From: an uncultured Hymenobacter sp.
Lineage (GTDB): Bacteria; Bacteroidota; Bacteroidia; Cytophagales; Hymenobacteraceae
Assembly: GCA_913778455.1 (NCBI GenBank)
Contig: CAJYVK010000374.1
Location: forward strand, 29,280 to 93,279
Length of the DNA stretch: 64,000 nt
Direction of reading: 5' to 3'
This document shows positions 20,942 to 30,541 of the stretch, piece after piece. Position 1 is the first letter of the stretch. The number at the start of each line of letters is the position of its first letter. The position numbers and the translations under genes are program-made. The notes beneath the pieces were generated by a model. That model was not told the origin of the DNA. It worked only from the letters and a program-made list of their open reading frames with translations, and did not search any database.

Positions 20942-22531
20942 ATGCACGAGATTGAATTACTGGTAATCCTGCTGGCCGTGACGACGGCGCTGGCGGAAGT
21001 GGCTAACCGGCTGCGGGTGCCCTACCCAGTATTGCTGGTGGTGGCGGGTCTGGCCCTGAGCGGGCTGCCGGGGCTGCCGCCGGTGGCGCTGGCCCCCAAT
21101 CTGGTGTTTTTCGTGTTTTTACCGCCGCTGCTCTACGCCTCGGCCTGGGAGCTGTCGTGGTCGGCGTTTCGGGCCGAGGCGCGGGCCATTACCTGGCTGG
21201 CGGTGGGCGGCGTACTGTTTTCGTTGGCCGTGGTGGCCGCCGTGGCTTACTACGCCGTGCCGGGCTTTGGCTGGGGGCCGGCGTTTGTGCTGGCCGCCAT
21301 CGTGTCGCCCACCGACGCCATATCGGCCGCGCTGGCCACCAAAGGGCTGCCGGTGGCGCGGCGGCTACTCGTGGTGCTGGAGGGCGAAAGCCTGGTAAAC
21401 GATGCCACCGGCCTGATTGCCTACCGGTACGCGGTAGCGGCCGTGATTACGGGGCAGTTCGCGTTTGGGCAGGCGGCGGGGCAGCTGCTGCTCGTCACGG
21501 TGGTCGGTATTGGGGTAGGGCTGGCGGTGGCGGCCGTGTTCTACGGGGTGCACCAGCTTTCGCGCACCAGCACTGCCATCGACACCAGCCTGAACCTGCT
21601 CACGCCCTACGCGGCCTATCTGCTGGCCGAGGCCTGGCACGGCTCGGGCGTGCTGGCGGTGGTAGCGGCCGCGCTCTTTGGCAGCTACTACTCGGGGCGC
21701 ATCTTCGCTCACGACCGCCGCCTGCAAGCCAATGCGGTGTGGGACACGCTGGAATTTCTGCTCAATGGCTTGGTATTTATCCTGATCGGCTTGCAGCTGC
21801 CGGCCGTGGTAGCGGGTGTGGCCCCCGGCCTGCGCTGGCCGCTGGTGGGCTACGGCGTACTCATCGGCCTGGCAGTGCTCGGCGCCCGCATGCTGTGGGT
21901 GTATCCCAGCGCCTACCTGGCCCGCTGGCTGGGTAGCCGCCGGGCCGCCGCAGCCCCCACGCTGGCCGAGGCCACGCTGCTGGGCTGGGGTGGGATGCGG
22001 GGCGTGCTATCGCTGGCTGCCGCGCTGGCCTTGCCGCTGGCGCTACCGGCGGGCGGGGCTTTTCCGCAGCGCAACCCCACGCTGCTGCTCACCTTCGTGG
22101 TTATTCTGGTGTCGCTGCTGGTGCAGGGTCTCACGCTGCGCCCCCTCATCGGCTGGCTGGGGCTGGAAGCCGACGGGCAGGCCGAGCGCGAAGAGCAGAT
22201 GCTTCGCATTCGGCTGGCCACCAGTACGCTGGCCTACCTGCAAAGCCCTGCTGCGGCCAGCCAGGCCCCGGCCGAGGTCTTGGGCCGGATGCAGGCGCGC
22301 TACCAGATTCGCCTCGACCGCCTGCATCGCCGGGCTGCCGAAGGCCCCGCCGCCGTGCCCGAGGCCACCCTCAGCCCGTTTCAGCAACTGCAGGAAGTGC
22401 TCATTCATTTCGAGCGCGGGCTGCTGGAAGAATTGCGCCGCGAGCCTGGAACCAGCGAGGAGGTGCTGCGCAAGCTCGAAAACGAATTGGACTTGGAAGA
22501 GGGCCGGCTGGCGCTCGATAAAGCCTTGTAG
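20942..22531 (+). CDS. CPA1-family Na+/H+ antiporter
   Basis: VSPTDAISAALATKGLP, LEGESLVNDATGLIAYRYA, GGMRGVLSLAAALALP. Confidence 0.93.
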   Translation: MHEIELLVILLAVTTALAEVANRLRVPYPVLLVVAGLALSGLPGLPPVALAPNLVFFVFLPPLLYASAWELSWSAFRAEARAITWLAVGGVLFSLAVVAAVAYYAVPGFGWGPAFVLAAIVSPTDAISAALATKGLPVARRLLVVLEGESLVNDATGLIAYRYAVAAVITGQFAFGQAAGQLLLVTVVGIGVGLAVAAVFYGVHQLSRTSTAIDTSLNLLTPYAAYLLAEAWHGSGVLAVVAAALFGSYYSGRIFAHDRRLQANAVWDTLEFLLNGLVFILIGLQLPAVVAGVAPGLRWPLVGYGVLIGLAVLGARMLWVYPSAYLARWLGSRRAAAAPTLAEATLLGWGGMRGVLSLAAALALPLALPAGGAFPQRNPTLLLTFVVILVSLLVQGLTLRPLIGWLGLEADGQAEREEQMLRIRLATSTLAYLQSPAAASQAPAEVLGRMQARYQIRLDRLHRRAAEGPAAVPEATLSPFQQLQEVLIHFERGLLEELRREPGTSEEVLRKLENELDLEEGRLALDKAL

Positions 22532-22548
22532 GCCCGGATTACGGCCGC

Positions 22549-23109
22549 CTACCGCAGCGCATCCAGGGCCAGGTTGAGGCGTAGCACGCTCACGTGCGCC
22601 GGCCCCATAAAGCCCAGCCAGGGTTGCTCAATGTGTTGGGTGACCAGTTGTTGCACCCGGGCGGCGGGCAGGTGCCGCGCCCGCGCCACGCGGGCCACCT
22701 GCACGTAGGCCGCCGCCGGCGATAAGTCGGGGTCGATGCCCGAGGCCGAGGCCGTCACTACTTCCGCGGGCACCTGCGCTTTGGCAACGCCGGGATTCTG
22801 GAGCAGAAACGTATCGAGCCGGGCGCGTACCACCGCGTGAAAATCGGGGTTATTCGGCCCCGCGTTCGAGGCCCCCGTGATGGCGGCATTGTAGTCCACG
22901 GCCGACGGCCGCCCCCAGAAGTAGCGCGCCTGGGTAAACTTCTGGCCGATGCGCTCGAAGCCCACCACGCGGCCCCCCGCCACTACCGGCGAGCCCGCCG
23001 CGCGCTGCGGTAGTAGCTGCGCCACGCCCCACAGCAGCCCCGGAAAGCCGAATCCAAATACGAGCAGCAACAGAACACTCACTAAAATCGGCTGCAAAAA
23101 AGATTTCAT
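22549..23109 (-). CDS. kdpC: Second KdpC (kdpC2)
   Basis: YFWGRPSAVDYNAAITGASNAGPNNPDF, ASASGIDPDLSPAAA; full length. Confidence 0.93.
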   Translation of the reverse strand: MKSFLQPILVSVLLLLVFGFGFPGLLWGVAQLLPQRAAGSPVVAGGRVVGFERIGQKFTQARYFWGRPSAVDYNAAITGASNAGPNNPDFHAVVRARLDTFLLQNPGVAKAQVPAEVVTASASGIDPDLSPAAAYVQVARVARARHLPAARVQQLVTQHIEQPWLGFMGPAHVSVLRLNLALDALR

Positions 23110-23205
23110 TGTAAGTAGAAAATTAGTATCTTATAAACAAGATTTAGCTGTTATGCTGAGCGCAGCATGACGACTGTTGTCTTTTTGCCACTGCCTTCGT
23201 ACCGC

Positions 23206-24912
23206 TTACTTCCCCCCGAAATACTCGGCCAGCGGCCCGAGCGTGAGAGCCGGGAAAAACAGCAGCGCCCCCAGAATGCCAATCACCACCAGCAGCAGCA
23301 CGCCAAACGTGAGGCTATCGAGCCGAATGGCCCCCGCGCCCGGCTCGGTGTAGGCTTTGGCCTGCAAGCGGGCGGCGATAAACAAGGCCCCCAGCAGCGG
23401 TACGAACCGTCCGCTGAGCATGGCCAGGCCCGGCACCAGGTTCCAGAACGGCGTATTGTCGCCCAGCGACTCGTAGCCCGAGCCGTTGCCCGCCGCCGCC
23501 GACACAAACTCGTAGAGCATGGCGCTGAAGCCGTGCGCCCCGGGGTTGGGCAGCCACTTGAGGGTGGTGGCCGCGCTGGGCGTGGTAGCCCACACCCAGG
23601 CCGCCAGCGCCGTGCACGCCAGCACCACCACGGGCTGGGCCACGGCCACCAGCGTCGCGGCCTGCATTTCGGGCGCTTCAATCTTCTTACCCAACAGCTC
23701 GGGCGAGCGGCCCACCATGAGGCTGGCCACGAAGGCTGCGATTATCAAGTAGATAAAGAAATTGAGAAAGCCCGTGCCCAGCCCGCCGAAGAAGGCGTCG
23801 ATTTGCATGAGCAACATAAACGGGGCACCCGTCAGCGACGTGAAGCTGTCCTGCGCCCCCACCAGGGTGCCGGCCGGAATGGCCATGTTGAGGGCGTTGT
23901 AATACGCCGTATGAAATACGCCGAAGCGGATTTCCTTGCCTTCGAGGTTGCCCGCCCCGGCGTCGATGCCCAGGGCGCTGAGCACTGGGTTGCCGTGCAG
24001 CTCGGCCAGCACGGCTGGCACCAGCAGCAGGAACAAGCCAGCCGTCATCACTCCAAAAATGAGCAGGGCCAGCCGCATCCGCTTTAAGTAAAAGCCCACC
24101 ATGAACACGAAGGCCATCGGCAAGAGCATCACCAGCAGGTGATGCAGCACGAAGGCGGCAAAATTGGGCGTTTCGAACGGGTGGGCGCAATTAGGGCCGA
24201 AGAATCCCCCGCCATTGGAGCCCAGCTCCTTGATGCTGAGCATGGCCGCCACCGGGCCGCGGGCCACGGTACCGGCCACGCCTTCGAGCGAGGTATAAGT
24301 CCCGGCGCCCTCAAACGTCATGGGTACGCCGGTGAGCAGTAGCCCCACCGAAAAAACAAAGCTTAGCGGTAGCAGCACGAGCAAGCACGAGCGCACCAGG
24401 TCTTGGTAGAAATTGCCCACCGTGGTAAGTTTTTCGGCCCGGCCCAGGGCGCGTACTACCGCCACCCCCACGGCCAGACTGGTGCCAGCGCTCACAAATT
24501 GCAAAAAGGTAAACACCGCCAGCTGAGCGAAATACGAGGCCCCCGTTTCGCCCGAGTAGTGCTGGGCGTTGGTGCTGGTGAGAAAGCTCACGGCCGTGTG
24601 CAACGCCTGCGTCAGCTCCATCGCCGGGATGTGGTCGGGGTTCCAGAACGGCAGCCTGTGCTGCACCAGCAAGATGCCGAGGCCCCAGAGCAGCCACACC
24701 GCATTCACGGCCAACAGGGCCCGCACATACTGGCCCAGCGTCATGGCCTGCGCGGGGTCGAGACCAGCGAGGCGGTAGAAGCCGCGTTCCAGGGGCGTGA
24801 GAAAGTGCAGCCAGGTGCGTTCGCCCGCGTACACGCGGGCCAGGTAGCGGCCCGTGGGCCAGGCTAGCAGAGCCGCCGCCCCGAAAAGCAGCAGCGCAGT
24901 CAATACATTCAT
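23206..24912 (-). CDS. kdpA: Second KdpA (kdpA2); adjacent to kdpC2 with no kdpB between
   Basis: STNAQHYSGE, GSNGGGFFGPNCAHPFETPN, GNGSGYESLGDNTPFWN; start at MNVLTALLLFG. Confidence 0.95.
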   Translation of the reverse strand: MNVLTALLLFGAAALLAWPTGRYLARVYAGERTWLHFLTPLERGFYRLAGLDPAQAMTLGQYVRALLAVNAVWLLWGLGILLVQHRLPFWNPDHIPAMELTQALHTAVSFLTSTNAQHYSGETGASYFAQLAVFTFLQFVSAGTSLAVGVAVVRALGRAEKLTTVGNFYQDLVRSCLLVLLPLSFVFSVGLLLTGVPMTFEGAGTYTSLEGVAGTVARGPVAAMLSIKELGSNGGGFFGPNCAHPFETPNFAAFVLHHLLVMLLPMAFVFMVGFYLKRMRLALLIFGVMTAGLFLLLVPAVLAELHGNPVLSALGIDAGAGNLEGKEIRFGVFHTAYYNALNMAIPAGTLVGAQDSFTSLTGAPFMLLMQIDAFFGGLGTGFLNFFIYLIIAAFVASLMVGRSPELLGKKIEAPEMQAATLVAVAQPVVVLACTALAAWVWATTPSAATTLKWLPNPGAHGFSAMLYEFVSAAAGNGSGYESLGDNTPFWNLVPGLAMLSGRFVPLLGALFIAARLQAKAYTEPGAGAIRLDSLTFGVLLLVVIGILGALLFFPALTLGPLAEYFGGK

Positions 24913-24960
24913 TGCAGCGGGAGCCCGCCTTTTTCGCCGAAGACGGGCGCCCTCGCGGCG

Positions 24961-24976
24961 GCCAACATGGTGCCAA
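24961..24976 (-). promoter_or_regulatory. Candidate sigma54 promoter for kdpA2
   Basis: Minus strand TTGGCAC-CATGT-TGGC; GG and GC in correct spacing; about 50 bp from ATG. Confidence 0.5.
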
Positions 24977-25028
24977 CCGCTAAAAACGCCTCTGGAAGCT
25001 CGCAGGAGGTCTTTTTGAGGATTACACG

Positions 25029-25043
25029 CTAGCGTTTTGCTAG
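25029..25043. promoter_or_regulatory. Kdp-island motif, exact copy (CTAGCGTTTTGCTAG); half copy GCAAAACGCTAG at 25053-25064
   Basis: Exact reverse complement of CTAGCAAAACGCTAG. Confidence 0.65.
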
Positions 25044-25168
25044 TACGCTTCCGCAAAACGCTAGGGGAGGGGCGCATCGCTAGTTCGCCGGCTGTCTGCT
25101 CGCTGCTGGTAAGGCTTAAGTAATGTAGCAACCTCCCGGACGAAAAACTAGCACAAGGGGGCTGCCGG

Positions 25169-25203
25169 CTAGCAAAACGCATCAGAACCTAGCAAAACGC
25201 TAG
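25169..25203. promoter_or_regulatory. Kdp-island motif, tandem copies CTAGCAAAACGCATC and CTAGCAAAACGCTAG
   Basis: 25169-25183 and 25189-25203, 20-bp spacing. Confidence 0.65.
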
Positions 25204-25295
25204 TGTCGCCAACTTTTTGCACCCCCCTTTTCTAGGTGGTTATTTGTGGTTAAATGCCTTTTATTCAGAATAATAAGCTGAAAGATGGCTTGCCC

Positions 25296-25311
25296 TGGCA
25301 CCTCCTTTGTA
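25296..25311 (+). promoter_or_regulatory. Candidate sigma54 promoter for the 25444 kinase-like gene
   Basis: TGGCAC-CTCCT-TTGTA; one mismatch at the -12 C; about 95 bp downstream of motif. Confidence 0.45.
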
Positions 25312-25443
25312 ATTATCGGCCCGAGCTATAGTGAGTAGTCCGGCAGCTAGCCGAACTGCGGCTAGCCTCTCGCTGGTCGGTAGCGCGCCAGGCGAGAGGC
25401 ATTTGCCGTGCCGGCTGCGGCTGGCTCCTAATTACTGAACCCT

Positions 25444-26901
25444 ATGAAATCGACCGACAAGAGTAGTATTGCCCTCGGCGTAGTACTGGCGCTGCTGCTG
25501 GGGGCTCCCGCCTACGTGTTTTATATGCTGTTGCGCCTCGGGCCGCTGGGTAGCGCGGCGGCCCGGGCCGACTACGGGGCGGCGCTGGCTGGCCAGCAGT
25601 TGGTACTGGTGCTGGCGGCAGGGGCAATGGGGCTGTTTCTGCTAAAATGGCGAGCCGCCCGCGCCGCGGAGGAGTCGTTGCGCGCGCTGCTGGCTGGCTT
25701 GGCCGCCGCCGGGCCGCAGCGGGCGACTATCAGCCTACCCACGGGCACCCCGGCCGAGCTCGACCAGCTGGCTGCCGCCTGCAACCACCTGCTGGGGCAG
25801 CTGCACGAGTGTCGAACCACCACGCTCACCCAGGTGATGACGGAGCGCGACTACCTGGCTACTGTGGTCAATGCCCTGGATGAGGCGCTGCTGGTGGTCG
25901 ATAAGGGTGGCCGCGTGCAGCTGGCCAACCCCGCCAGTAGCCGCCTGCTGGGCATTCCGCTGGCCGAGCTGGCCTGTGGCACGCTGCCCGAGTTGGCCCA
26001 GCGCAGTCCCCTGGCGGCGCAGCTGCTGCCGTACCTGGCTGGCCCGGCCGGTGAGCGCAGTACGGCACGGCCCTTCTTCACGCTGCCACAGCCGGGGGGC
26101 GAAGCGGCGTACCAGCTGCTAGTCGGGGCGGTGCGGACGTTCGAGGAAACCACCCAGACGGAGCAGACGGCTACTTTGCTAACCCTGCGCGATGTGTCGG
26201 ACTACAAAAAGCTCGACCAGGTGAAGTGGCGCTTCCTCACCACCGTGTCGCAGGAGCTGCACACACCGCTCTCGCGGATGCAGCTAAGCCTGCTGCGCCT
26301 GCAAGACGGTAAGTCCGGTCCCCTCACCCCCGAGCAGCACAACATTGCCTACACCCTCAGTCGCGATAGCAAGCACCTGCTGAAGGTGGTCCACGACCTG
26401 CTCGACGTGTCGCAGCTCGAAGCGGGGGCCATTCAGCTGAGCTTCCAGACGGCCCACTTGCACGACATCGTGCAGTTCGTGGTGGCGACCATCCGGCCCC
26501 AGCTCCAGCCCAAGCGCCTGGCGCTGGAGGTGCAGGTACCCGACAGCCTGCCCGCCGTGCGGGCCGACATCGAAAAAACGACCTGGGTGCTGCTCAGCTT
26601 GCTGGCCAACGCCATTCGCTACGCGCACTTGCAGGATACGCTGCGCATCCGGGCCAGCCTGCTGCCCACCGGCCAGCACGTGCAAGTGAGCGTGCAGGAC
26701 CAGGGGCCGGGCATCGCGCCCGAGTTGCAGGAGCGCATCTTTCAGCGCTTTACGCAGCTGCCCACCCAGGGCGGCAGCGGCCTGGGGCTGAGCATCGCCC
26801 GGGAGTTCATGGCCAGCCAGGGCGGGCAATTGGGCGTGGAGAGCGAAGTGGGCAAGGGTAGCACGTTCAGCTTCACGCTGCCCGTTGTTTCCGTGAAGTA
26901 G
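25444..26901 (+). CDS. Sensor kinase-like membrane protein with H-box His replaced by Gln
   Basis: Two TM, PAS-like region, TVSQELHTPLSRM in place of SHELxTPL; intact N/G boxes LLANAIRYAH, DQGPGIAPEL, GGSGLGLSIAREF. Confidence 0.88.
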   Translation: MKSTDKSSIALGVVLALLLGAPAYVFYMLLRLGPLGSAAARADYGAALAGQQLVLVLAAGAMGLFLLKWRAARAAEESLRALLAGLAAAGPQRATISLPTGTPAELDQLAAACNHLLGQLHECRTTTLTQVMTERDYLATVVNALDEALLVVDKGGRVQLANPASSRLLGIPLAELACGTLPELAQRSPLAAQLLPYLAGPAGERSTARPFFTLPQPGGEAAYQLLVGAVRTFEETTQTEQTATLLTLRDVSDYKKLDQVKWRFLTTVSQELHTPLSRMQLSLLRLQDGKSGPLTPEQHNIAYTLSRDSKHLLKVVHDLLDVSQLEAGAIQLSFQTAHLHDIVQFVVATIRPQLQPKRLALEVQVPDSLPAVRADIEKTTWVLLSLLANAIRYAHLQDTLRIRASLLPTGQHVQVSVQDQGPGIAPELQERIFQRFTQLPTQGGSGLGLSIAREFMASQGGQLGVESEVGKGSTFSFTLPVVSVK

Positions 26902-27196
26902 TCTGGCCCGCTGGTCTGTGCGCCGGCCCGGCGAACAGACCAGGTTTTTTACCGATTTATTAGCTGGAAATAGAGCCTGATAACCTGCTGATAATGCTCA
27001 CGAAACGTTCATTAATTGTGGATGAATAATTTATCATTCGTGTAATATTGACGCAATCTTAAAAGGGGAACTTTGCACCGTCAAGCCGAGCCATCGGCTG
27101 GCCGCTTTTTATTAAGCCGAAGCTCTAGCACGCTTGCTCTGCCGCCCACCGGCTAGCCGCGTCCGCTGCCAATTCGCGTTCTCTCCCCCTTTTTTC

Positions 27197-30100
27197 ATGA
27201 AGCAATATTCTACTAGTATGAGCACCCGGCTGGAGTGCTTTCGGCGCAGCCTTGCCCCAACCCTCGTGCTGGGCGTGCTGGCGGTGCCCGCCCTGGCCCA
27301 GACGCAGGCCGTGAGCGGCCAGGTAAAGGCCACTACCGGCGAAGGGCTGCCGGGTGTGAACGTCATAGTAAAAGGTACTTCGGTGGGCACCGTGACCAAT
27401 GCCGAGGGTAAGTACTCGCTGGCCGTGCCGGCCAACAAAGCGGGCACCACGCTTACGTTCTCTTTCATCGGCTACAAGCCGGAAGATGTGGTGGTGGGCA
27501 GCCAGACGAACATCAACGTGACGCTGGGCGAAGACACCAAGGAGCTGGCCGAGGTAGTGGTAACAGCGCTGGGTATCAAGAAAGACGCCCGCACCATCGG
27601 CTACACCACCCAGGAAATCGCGGGGGCGCAGCTGGTAAAAGCCCGCGAGCCCAACCCCGTCAACTCGCTCACCGGCAAAATCGCCGGCCTCACCGTGGCG
27701 CCCAGCGCCGAGCTGCTGGGCCGCCCGCAGCTGCTGCTGCGCGGCAGTTCCAACATCCTGTTCGTGGTAGACGGGGTGCCGATTAACTCCGACACCTGGA
27801 ACATCAGCCCCGACGACATCGAGACCTACACCGTGCTGAAGGGGCCGAACGCGGCCGCGCTCTACGGTTTCCGGGGCCAGAACGGGGCCATCATGATCAC
27901 CACCAAGCGCGGCACCGGCGACAAGCGCAAAGTGGCGGTGGAGTTCAATTCGAGCACCCAGATTCAGCCCAGCTACCTGGCCATCCCCGAGAAGCAGAAC
28001 GAGTACGGCTTCGGCTCCAACTATCAGTACGCCTACTCCAACAGCCTCTACGACGAGGGCAACCCCAACCGCCGGGCCAACATCTGGGGGCCGCGCTTCG
28101 AGGGGCAGAACGTGCCGCAGTACGACTCGCCGGTGGTCAACGGCGTGCGCCAGGGTACGCCCTGGCTGGCTAAAGGGGCCAATAACTTCCGCGACTTCAT
28201 GCGGGTCGGGGTGCTGTCGGCCAACAACATCTCGGTGTCGTCGAGCGGCGAAAGCTACGATGTGCGTCTGTCGGTATCGAATAACTACCAGCGCGGCATG
28301 GTGCCCAATACGGGCCTCAACATCACCAATTTCAACCTGAGCACGGGCGTCAATTTCAATCCCCGTCTCAAATTTGACGGGGCCCTGAACCTGAGCCTGC
28401 AAAACTCGCCCAACATCCCGCAGAGCAGCTCGGGGCCGGAGAGCCCGACCTACATTTTCCAGGTGTACGGCTCCGATAGCTGGGCGCTGGCCGATATGCG
28501 CGACTATTACAAAGGTCCGCAGGGCGTGCCCGGCGTGCAGCAGTACTACGCCGAGTACGGGCGCGGCAACAACCCTTACTTTGTGGCGTACGAGTGGCTC
28601 TACGGTCACAAGAAAACCGACATCTACGGCTACGGTCGCCTCAGATACAAGCTCAACGACCATTTCAACCTAGCGTTCCGCTCGCAGCTCACCACCTGGA
28701 ACCAGCTGCGCACCGAGAAGGTACCCTACTCGACCATCACCTACACCACCGACCAGAAGCCCGACTTGCGCCAGGGCGACTATCGCGAAGACCGCCGCAC
28801 GCTGCTCGAAAACAACACCGACCTGCTGCTGACCTACAACCAGAGCCTGGGTAAAAACTTTACCCTGAGCGCGGTGGGCGGGGCCAACGTGCGTCTGTTC
28901 GACTACAATTCCAGCTGGGCCACGACCGACTTCCTCATCGTGCCGGGCGTGTACAACTTCAGCAACTCGAAGAACCCTGCCCAGGCCTACGACTACATCT
29001 CGAGCATGACGGTGCTGAGCGCCTACGCTACCACCGACTTATCGTTTAAGAACATCGCCTCGCTGGGCCTCACCGGGCGTTTCGACAAGCTCTCGACCCT
29101 GCCCAAGAACCGGACGATTTTCTACCCGTCGGTGTCGCTGAGCACGGTGGTGAATGAGTATCTGCCGCTGCCCGAAGCTATTTCCTTCCTCAAGCTGCGC
29201 GGCTCCTTCGCCAACGTGAAAGGTGGCAATACGCAGGCGACAATCGGCTCGGCTTACCAAATGGTGACGGGCAATCCGGTATCAAGCTACATTGGGTACG
29301 GCAATGAGGTGTACACTGCCTACGAAGGGCCGACCTACAATCAGTCGACCTACACCATCACCAAGCCCTACAACAACCAGCCCGCCGCCAGCTTTACCAA
29401 CAGCCTGTCCAACGACGACCTGAAGCCCTTCACGGTAACCTCGTACGAATACGGCTTCGACGCCAAGTTTCTGGGCAACCGCCTGGGGCTCGACGTGACG
29501 CACTTCACGTCCATCAACGGCCCGCTGATTTTTCCGCTGCCGGTAGCTTCCTCCTCGGGCTTCACCAGCCAGACGACCAATTCGGTAACCACCCAGAAAA
29601 ACGGCTGGGAAGTAGCCCTCACCGGCTCGGTGCTGGCCAACCCCAACGGCCTGAGCTGGGACGTGCTGGCCAACTGGAGCACCTTCAAGGAAACCCTGAA
29701 GGAGATTTACGGCCAGGAAACCAGCATCTATCTGGACAGCCCCAACCACGTCTTCAACATCGGCGACCGCCTCGACGGTTACTACAGCTACAACTATCTG
29801 CGCTCGCCCGACGGCCAGATTATCAACGACGGTACCGGCATTCCGCTCACGCGGCCGCAGGGCACCAACAACCAGCAGCTGCTGGGCTATACCAACCCCG
29901 ACTGGGTATGGGGAGTTACCAACCGATTCTCGTACAAGAACTTCAACTTCAGCTTCCAGTTTGATGGCCGCGTGGGCGGCGTCATCCGCGACCAGGTGTA
30001 TGCTTACTCGCTGAGCTCGGGCAATAGCCCCGACCTCGTGACGGGTGCCCTGGGCGCGGCCCGCCTGGCCGAATGGCAGAGCACGAACCTCGGCACTAAA

Positions 30101-30541
30101 ACCCCGACCCCCGCCTACGTTGGCCCCGGGGTAGCGGTGACGAGCGGTACCGTGAAGTTTGACGCCAGCGGTAACATCAGCAACTACAACGAGTTGCAAT
30201 TTGCTCCCAACACCAAGGCGACGACCGTGCAGGCCTATACCCAAGGCGTGTACAAAGGTGGCATCGAGGAGTCTTACATGGTAAGTAAAACCTACGCGAA
30301 GCTGCGGGAAGTAGTCATTGGCTACACGTTCCCGAGCAGCCTGCTGGCCTCGCGCTTCATCAAAGGAGCCACTATCTCGCTGGTGGGTCGCAACCTGCTC
30401 TACTTCGCCCAGCGCAAAGATTTTGACCTTGACCAGTACGCCCAGGGCTTCAATCTGGCTGAGGTCAGCACCCTCAAAAAACCCAGCCTGCAATCGGCCA
30501 CCACGCGCTCGATGGGCATCAACATCAACCTGACTTTCTAG
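27197..30541 (+). CDS. SusC/RagA-type TonB-dependent outer membrane receptor
   Basis: Signal peptide, carboxypeptidase-like domain (VSGQVKATTGEGLPGVNVIVKGT), plug domain, C-terminal barrel strand. Confidence 0.93.
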   Translation: MKQYSTSMSTRLECFRRSLAPTLVLGVLAVPALAQTQAVSGQVKATTGEGLPGVNVIVKGTSVGTVTNAEGKYSLAVPANKAGTTLTFSFIGYKPEDVVVGSQTNINVTLGEDTKELAEVVVTALGIKKDARTIGYTTQEIAGAQLVKAREPNPVNSLTGKIAGLTVAPSAELLGRPQLLLRGSSNILFVVDGVPINSDTWNISPDDIETYTVLKGPNAAALYGFRGQNGAIMITTKRGTGDKRKVAVEFNSSTQIQPSYLAIPEKQNEYGFGSNYQYAYSNSLYDEGNPNRRANIWGPRFEGQNVPQYDSPVVNGVRQGTPWLAKGANNFRDFMRVGVLSANNISVSSSGESYDVRLSVSNNYQRGMVPNTGLNITNFNLSTGVNFNPRLKFDGALNLSLQNSPNIPQSSSGPESPTYIFQVYGSDSWALADMRDYYKGPQGVPGVQQYYAEYGRGNNPYFVAYEWLYGHKKTDIYGYGRLRYKLNDHFNLAFRSQLTTWNQLRTEKVPYSTITYTTDQKPDLRQGDYREDRRTLLENNTDLLLTYNQSLGKNFTLSAVGGANVRLFDYNSSWATTDFLIVPGVYNFSNSKNPAQAYDYISSMTVLSAYATTDLSFKNIASLGLTGRFDKLSTLPKNRTIFYPSVSLSTVVNEYLPLPEAISFLKLRGSFANVKGGNTQATIGSAYQMVTGNPVSSYIGYGNEVYTAYEGPTYNQSTYTITKPYNNQPAASFTNSLSNDDLKPFTVTSYEYGFDAKFLGNRLGLDVTHFTSINGPLIFPLPVASSSGFTSQTTNSVTTQKNGWEVALTGSVLANPNGLSWDVLANWSTFKETLKEIYGQETSIYLDSPNHVFNIGDRLDGYYSYNYLRSPDGQIINDGTGIPLTRPQGTNNQQLLGYTNPDWVWGVTNRFSYKNFNFSFQFDGRVGGVIRDQVYAYSLSSGNSPDLVTGALGAARLAEWQSTNLGTKTPTPAYVGPGVAVTSGTVKFDASGNISNYNELQFAPNTKATTVQAYTQGVYKGGIEESYMVSKTYAKLREVVIGYTFPSSLLASRFIKGATISLVGRNLLYFAQRKDFDLDQYAQGFNLAEVSTLKKPSLQSATTRSMGININLTF

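Noticed and set aside
24913-25182. 90-aa extension of kdpA2 and a kdpF-like peptide upstream of kdpA2
   Set aside because: Extension covers the putative promoter and motif copies and has no KdpA similarity; the only small ORF there (MLAAARAPVFGEKGGLPLQ) is not KdpF-like
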